DNA from: CAYSFW01 sp964620675
GTDB taxonomy: Bacteria > Pseudomonadota > Gammaproteobacteria > UWMA-0217
NCBI GenBank assembly: GCA_964620675.1
Contig: CAZUJU010000048.1
Span: 1 to 26,661, forward strand
Reading direction: 5' to 3'
DNA: 26,661 nucleotides
Below, one piece after another: positions 23,798-26,661 of the stretch. Under the pieces are notes generated by a model. It saw nothing but the letters and a program-made list of their open reading frames with translations, was not told the DNA's origin and did no database searches. Numbering within the stretch: position 1 is the stretch's first letter; each line of letters begins with the position of its first letter. The position numbers and the translations under genes are program-made.

Positions 23798-24619
23798 TTA
23801 CTTCTTACGTCGACGGACGATCAACTTGTCCGTGCGCTTGTTTTGGCGTGTTTTATAACCCTTCGTGGGAACACCCCACGGAGTCACTGGATGCTTTCCA
23901 AAGTTACGTCCTTCACCACCACCATGCGGGTGATCGACCGGGTTCATTGCGGTCCCGCGGACGGTCGGCCTAACGCCGATCCAACGCTTTGCGCCAGCCT
24001 TTCCAAACTTCCGCAGGCTATGTTCGCCGTTTGAAACTTCACCAATCGTAGCCCGGCATTCCGCGAGAACTTTTCGCATCTCACCCGAACGGAGGCGAAT
24101 CGTCGCGTGCGCGCCTTCGCGCGCTATCAATTGCACCGAGGCTCCGGCGCTGCGTGCCAGTTGCGCACCTTTGCCCGGCTTCATCTCGATGCAGTGGACC
24201 ATCGCACCGACCGGAATATTCCTGAGCGGTAGCGAGTTGCCAACTTTGATCGGAGACTCCGCGCCGGAAATCAAACTATCACCAGCGACAACCTTCGCGG
24301 GCGCGATGATGTAACGTCGCTCACCGTCCGCGTACAGAAGCAAAGCTATATGAGCCGAACGATTGGGATCGTATTCAACGCGCTCAACTTTCGCCGGAAT
24401 CCCGTCCTTGTCGCGCTTAAAATCTATCAGCCTATAACGCTGCTTATGCCCGCCGCCGACATGCCGTGTAGTGATGCGACCTGCGTTGTTGCGACCGCCT
24501 GTGCGCACCTTCTTTTCTAGTAAGGGTGCGTACGGTTCGCCCTTATGCAGTCCTTCCGTAGATACGCGCACTACAAAACGCCGCCCGGCTGACGTTGGTT
24601 TGGTTCTTACGATGGCCAT
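23798..24619 (-). CDS. rplB: 50S ribosomal protein L2
   Basis: 273 residues, equal to E. coli L2. It has the N-terminal OB-like and SH3-like domains and the C-terminal GTAMNPVDHPHGGGEGRNFGKHP with the conserved histidines linked to peptidyl transferase function. RNNAGRITTRHVGGGHKQRYR near the start is also diagnostic. One of the largest and most conserved proteins of the 50S subunit. Confidence 0.99.
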   Translation of the reverse strand: MAIVRTKPTSAGRRFVVRVSTEGLHKGEPYAPLLEKKVRTGGRNNAGRITTRHVGGGHKQRYRLIDFKRDKDGIPAKVERVEYDPNRSAHIALLLYADGERRYIIAPAKVVAGDSLISGAESPIKVGNSLPLRNIPVGAMVHCIEMKPGKGAQLARSAGASVQLIAREGAHATIRLRSGEMRKVLAECRATIGEVSNGEHSLRKFGKAGAKRWIGVRPTVRGTAMNPVDHPHGGGEGRNFGKHPVTPWGVPTKGYKTRQNKRTDKLIVRRRKK

Positions 24620-24636
24620 TGCTTTATCTCCAACCC

Positions 24637-24933
24637 TTACTCGGCGCCCATGAAGTCGATTTGTTGACCAGCCTTGATCTTCACATAGGCCTTTCGAATA
24701 TCCGAACGCCGCCCAAGGCGCGCACCAAACCGCTTAGTCTTACCCTTACGATTAACTACACGCACCGCCTCGACGTCAACCTGGAATAGCTTTTGCACCG
24801 CTTCCTTGATTTCAGGTTTTGTAGCATCGTTAGCCACCCGGAATACATAGGCATTGGCAGAGTCTGCCGAATTCGCAGCTTTCTCCGATACGTGCGGCGA
24901 CAGGAGGACCTGGAAAATTTGGTTTGAATTCAT
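24637..24933 (-). CDS. rplW: 50S ribosomal protein L23
   Basis: 98 residues from the ATG at 24933. GAGGAG lies 8 nt upstream and the ATG overlaps the rplD stop (ATGA), so the in-frame GTG at 24942 is unlikely. LLSPHVSEKAA, AYVFRVANDATKPEIKEAVQKLFQV and the KTKRFGARLGRRSDIRKAYV tail match the family. It lies at the exit tunnel and is the docking site for trigger factor and SRP. Confidence 0.97.
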   Translation of the reverse strand: MNSNQIFQVLLSPHVSEKAANSADSANAYVFRVANDATKPEIKEAVQKLFQVDVEAVRVVNRKGKTKRFGARLGRRSDIRKAYVKIKAGQQIDFMGAE

Positions 24934-25532
24934 GCAAGCCACTCCTCAACCCGTTGAATCGCCTCGCGCGTGATCACAACTTTTTCGTTGCGTACCAGCG
25001 CATAAGGGTTTATTCCCGCAACATTGGAGACGTCAACAAACGGCAGATTGCGGGAAGCAAGCAGCAAGTTATCGTCAAGCTCATGCACCACAATCAACAC
25101 ATCATTCAAATCCATGCCGTCGAGTTTCGCAGCCAACGCCTTAGTCTTGAGCGACTCGATGTCAAAGCGATCGACCACAATCAACCGCTCGGCACGCACA
25201 AGCTCCGAAAGGATCGAAGATATCGCTGCGCGATACATCTTCTTGTTGAGCTTCTGCGCATAATCGCGGGGGCGGGCCGCAAACGCCCTGCCGCCCTTAC
25301 GCCATAGCGGGCTACGAATCGAACCGGCGCGCGCGCGCCCGGAACCCTTTTGCCGCCAAGGCTTGATGCCACCACCACTAACCTCTGCGCGGGTCTTTTG
25401 CGCTTTAGTACCTGAGCGCCCGGCCGCCATGTAGGCCACGATAGCCTGATGAACCAGCGACTCGTTGAATGCTCGCGCGAACGTCTTATCGGATACGCTT
25501 ATCGCGCCACCACCGGAAATCTGCAAGTCCAT
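24930..25532 (-). CDS. rplD: 50S ribosomal protein L4
   Basis: 200 residues (E. coli 201). The tunnel loop VSGGGIKPWRQKGSGRARAGS and SPLWRKGGRAFAARPRDY is intact. L4 helps shape the exit tunnel. In E. coli it also represses its own S10 operon through a leader upstream of rpsJ; that leader has no room here, because tuf ends only 6 nt before rpsJ. Confidence 0.98.
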   Translation of the reverse strand: MDLQISGGGAISVSDKTFARAFNESLVHQAIVAYMAAGRSGTKAQKTRAEVSGGGIKPWRQKGSGRARAGSIRSPLWRKGGRAFAARPRDYAQKLNKKMYRAAISSILSELVRAERLIVVDRFDIESLKTKALAAKLDGMDLNDVLIVVHELDDNLLLASRNLPFVDVSNVAGINPYALVRNEKVVITREAIQRVEEWLA

Positions 25533-25539
25533 GACCGTA

Positions 25540-26172
25540 TTACCTCTTTACAGACGGACGCACGACCACATCGCGCCCCGGAGCCCCCGGAACCGCACCC
25601 TTGATGAGCAACAAATTGCGCTCCGCATCAACGCGTACGACTTCGAGGTTTTGAGTAGTAACCTGTTCATTACCCATCTGCCCCGCCATCTTCTTGCCTT
25701 TAAACACGCGCCCGGGAGACTGGTTTTGCCCTATCGAGCCGGAAGCGCGATGCGAGCGCGAGTTACCGTGGGTTGCGTCCTGCATTCTGAAGTTGTGCCG
25801 CTTAATGACACCTGCAAAACCCTTACCTTTACTAACCGCAGTGACGTCAACGCGCTGACCGGCCGAGAAAAGATCTACTTTAATCTCGCTGCCCGCCTCG
25901 TAACCTTCGACGGATTCGAGGCGGAATTCGTGCACAGATCGTCCTGCGGCAACCCCGGCTTTCGCGAAATGCCCGGCCATCGCCTTGCTCACCCGATGAG
26001 ACTTACGCTCGCCAGCTGTGACTTGAACCGAAAGGTACCCATCGGTTTCGACTGTTTTAACCTGAGTCACGCGATTGGGCGTGGCCTCGATGACGGTCAC
26101 CGGTACGGACAGACCGTCTTCGGTGAAAACACGCGTCATACCGACTTTCTTTCCGACAAGTCCGAGTGACAT
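25540..26172 (-). CDS. rplC: 50S ribosomal protein L3
   Basis: 210 residues. The start MSLGLVGKKVGMTRVFTEDG, the central KGKGFAGVIKRHNF, and GSIGQNQSPGRVFKGKKMAGQMG, which contains the Gln methylated by PrmB in E. coli, are present. It is a primary 23S rRNA binder that starts 50S assembly. An unusually long gap of 118 nt separates it from rpsJ; the sequence AAAGAGG precedes its ATG. Confidence 0.98.
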   Translation of the reverse strand: MSLGLVGKKVGMTRVFTEDGLSVPVTVIEATPNRVTQVKTVETDGYLSVQVTAGERKSHRVSKAMAGHFAKAGVAAGRSVHEFRLESVEGYEAGSEIKVDLFSAGQRVDVTAVSKGKGFAGVIKRHNFRMQDATHGNSRSHRASGSIGQNQSPGRVFKGKKMAGQMGNEQVTTQNLEVVRVDAERNLLLIKGAVPGAPGRDVVVRPSVKR

Positions 26173-26232
26173 TTTAATAAACCTCTTTACATCACCTTGC
26201 GCCTACCCGGTAAGGGTCGGCGGTTGATCTCG

Positions 26233-26255
26233 CGCCCGGAACCGGAGGCCGGGCG
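26233..26255 (-). promoter_or_regulatory. GC-rich hairpin in the rpsJ–rplC gap
   Basis: CGCCCGG (26233–26239) and CCGGGCG (26249–26255) form a perfect 7-bp stem around a 9-nt loop. It would lie in the 5' part of an RNA started at the promoter at 26270–26298. No T-run follows on the minus strand. It could be part of a leader for ribosomal-protein control or just an mRNA spacer. Confidence 0.4.
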
Positions 26256-26269
26256 GCGAAAGGGCGTGG

Positions 26270-26298
26270 ATATTAACCTAAAACTTCGATTTAGTTAA
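26270..26298 (-). promoter_or_regulatory. Promoter-like sequence between rpsJ and rplC
   Basis: On the minus strand TTAACT (plus 26293–26298), 17 nt, then TAATAT (plus 26270–26275); four of six bases match consensus in each box. It overlaps the rpsJ stop codon. A transcript from here would have a leader of about 90 nt before rplC. Confidence 0.35.
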
Positions 26299-26602
26299 GC
26301 TTTATTTGCACATCAACCCCGGCAGCGAGGTCGAGTTTCATCAAAGCGTCTACTGTTTTATCCGTCGGATCTACGATATCCATCAAGCGCTTGTGCGTTC
26401 GAAGTTCATACTGATCGCGCGCGTCCTTATTGACATGTGGCGATACCAGCACTGTAAAGCGCTCTTTGCGGGTGGGAAGCGGAATCGGACCTTTGACCCG
26501 CGCCCCAGTACGCTTTGCCGTCTCGACGATTTCCATCGCTGACTTATCGATTAAACGATGATCAAACGCCTTAAGGCGGATGCGGATACTTTGTTTTGAC
26601 AT
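26291..26602 (-). CDS. rpsJ: 30S ribosomal protein S10 (NusE)
   Basis: 103 residues, as in E. coli. IRIRLKAFDHRLIDKSAMEIVETAKRTGA, GPIPLPTRKERFTVLVSPH and the loop VNKDARDQYELRTHKRL are conserved. It belongs to the 30S head and also works as NusE in transcription antitermination with NusB and NusG. It starts 6 nt after tuf, so both are on one transcript. Confidence 0.99.
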   Translation of the reverse strand: MSKQSIRIRLKAFDHRLIDKSAMEIVETAKRTGARVKGPIPLPTRKERFTVLVSPHVNKDARDQYELRTHKRLMDIVDPTDKTVDALMKLDLAAGVDVQIKLN

Positions 26603-26608
26603 TATCTA

Positions 26609-26661
26609 TCACTCAATGATCTTGGATACCACACCCGCGCCGACGGTACGACCGCCTTCGC
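26609..26661 (-). CDS. tuf: Elongation factor Tu, C-terminal end (partial)
   Basis: Only the last 16 whole codons are in the window: EGGRTVGAGVVSKIIE, then TGA. This is the invariant C-terminus of bacterial EF-Tu, the GTPase that delivers aminoacyl-tRNA to the ribosome. Its place before rpsJ fits the str operon order (rpsL-rpsG-fusA-tuf). Confidence 0.95.
   Translation of the reverse strand, partial: EGGRTVGAGVVSKIIE

Overview
The window reads as chromosomal DNA of a gammaproteobacterium or a close relative. The evidence is the gene order and protein sequences of the tuf–S10–spc–alpha ribosomal block, an alpha subunit of RNA polymerase of 332 residues, a C-minus type S14, and a TetR–MFP–RND efflux operon of proteobacterial type. 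No species can be named. By eye the left part (about 1–12,500) is richer in G+C than the ribosomal block on the right.

Left part. A gene at 256–1104 encodes a single-pass membrane protein with a basic N-terminal half and a C-terminal run of methionine-rich seven-residue repeats. A stretch of about 750 bp without an intact gene follows; it holds several strong hairpins and what looks like the relic of a small lipoprotein gene. Next is a two-gene arsenate unit (1857–4076): an ArsJ-associated glyceraldehyde-3-phosphate dehydrogenase and the permease ArsJ. Together they should turn arsenate into 1-arseno-3-phosphoglycerate and export it. A SAM-dependent methyltransferase (4251–5009) follows and runs tail-to-tail into an RND efflux operon on the minus strand (tetR, membrane fusion lipoprotein, RND pump; 9795 down to 4996). 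The tetR promoter carries two copies of an imperfect palindrome. A third copy lies upstream of a divergent gene for a tiny exported His/Arg-rich protein (9950–10219), so the regulator may control both sides.

Middle part. Minus-strand genes encode a glutamyl-tRNA synthetase (10281–11684) and a SAM hydrolase of the DUF62 family (11762–12487). About 510 bp without a confident gene follow, with remnants of a short dispersed repeat.

Right part. From 26661 down to 13057 the minus strand carries the 3' end of tuf, then rpsJ-rplC-rplD-rplW-rplB-rpsS-rplV-rpsC-rplP-rpmC-rpsQ-rplN-rplX-rplE-rpsN-rpsH-rplF-rplR-rpsE-rpmD-rplO-secY-rpmJ-rpsM-rpsK-rpsD-rpoA-rplQ, closed by a good intrinsic terminator at 13001–13026. 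The set is complete and in the classical order. It supplies ribosomal proteins of both subunits, the SecY translocon channel and the RNA polymerase alpha subunit. Two sites stand out: a promoter-like and hairpin-containing gap of 118 bp between rpsJ and rplC, and a short leader with a good sigma-70 promoter before rpsM.

I saw no tRNA, rRNA, CRISPR array, insertion sequence or phage gene. The least explained items are the heptad-repeat membrane protein, the three-operator tetR region with its small exported partner, and the rpsJ–rplC gap.
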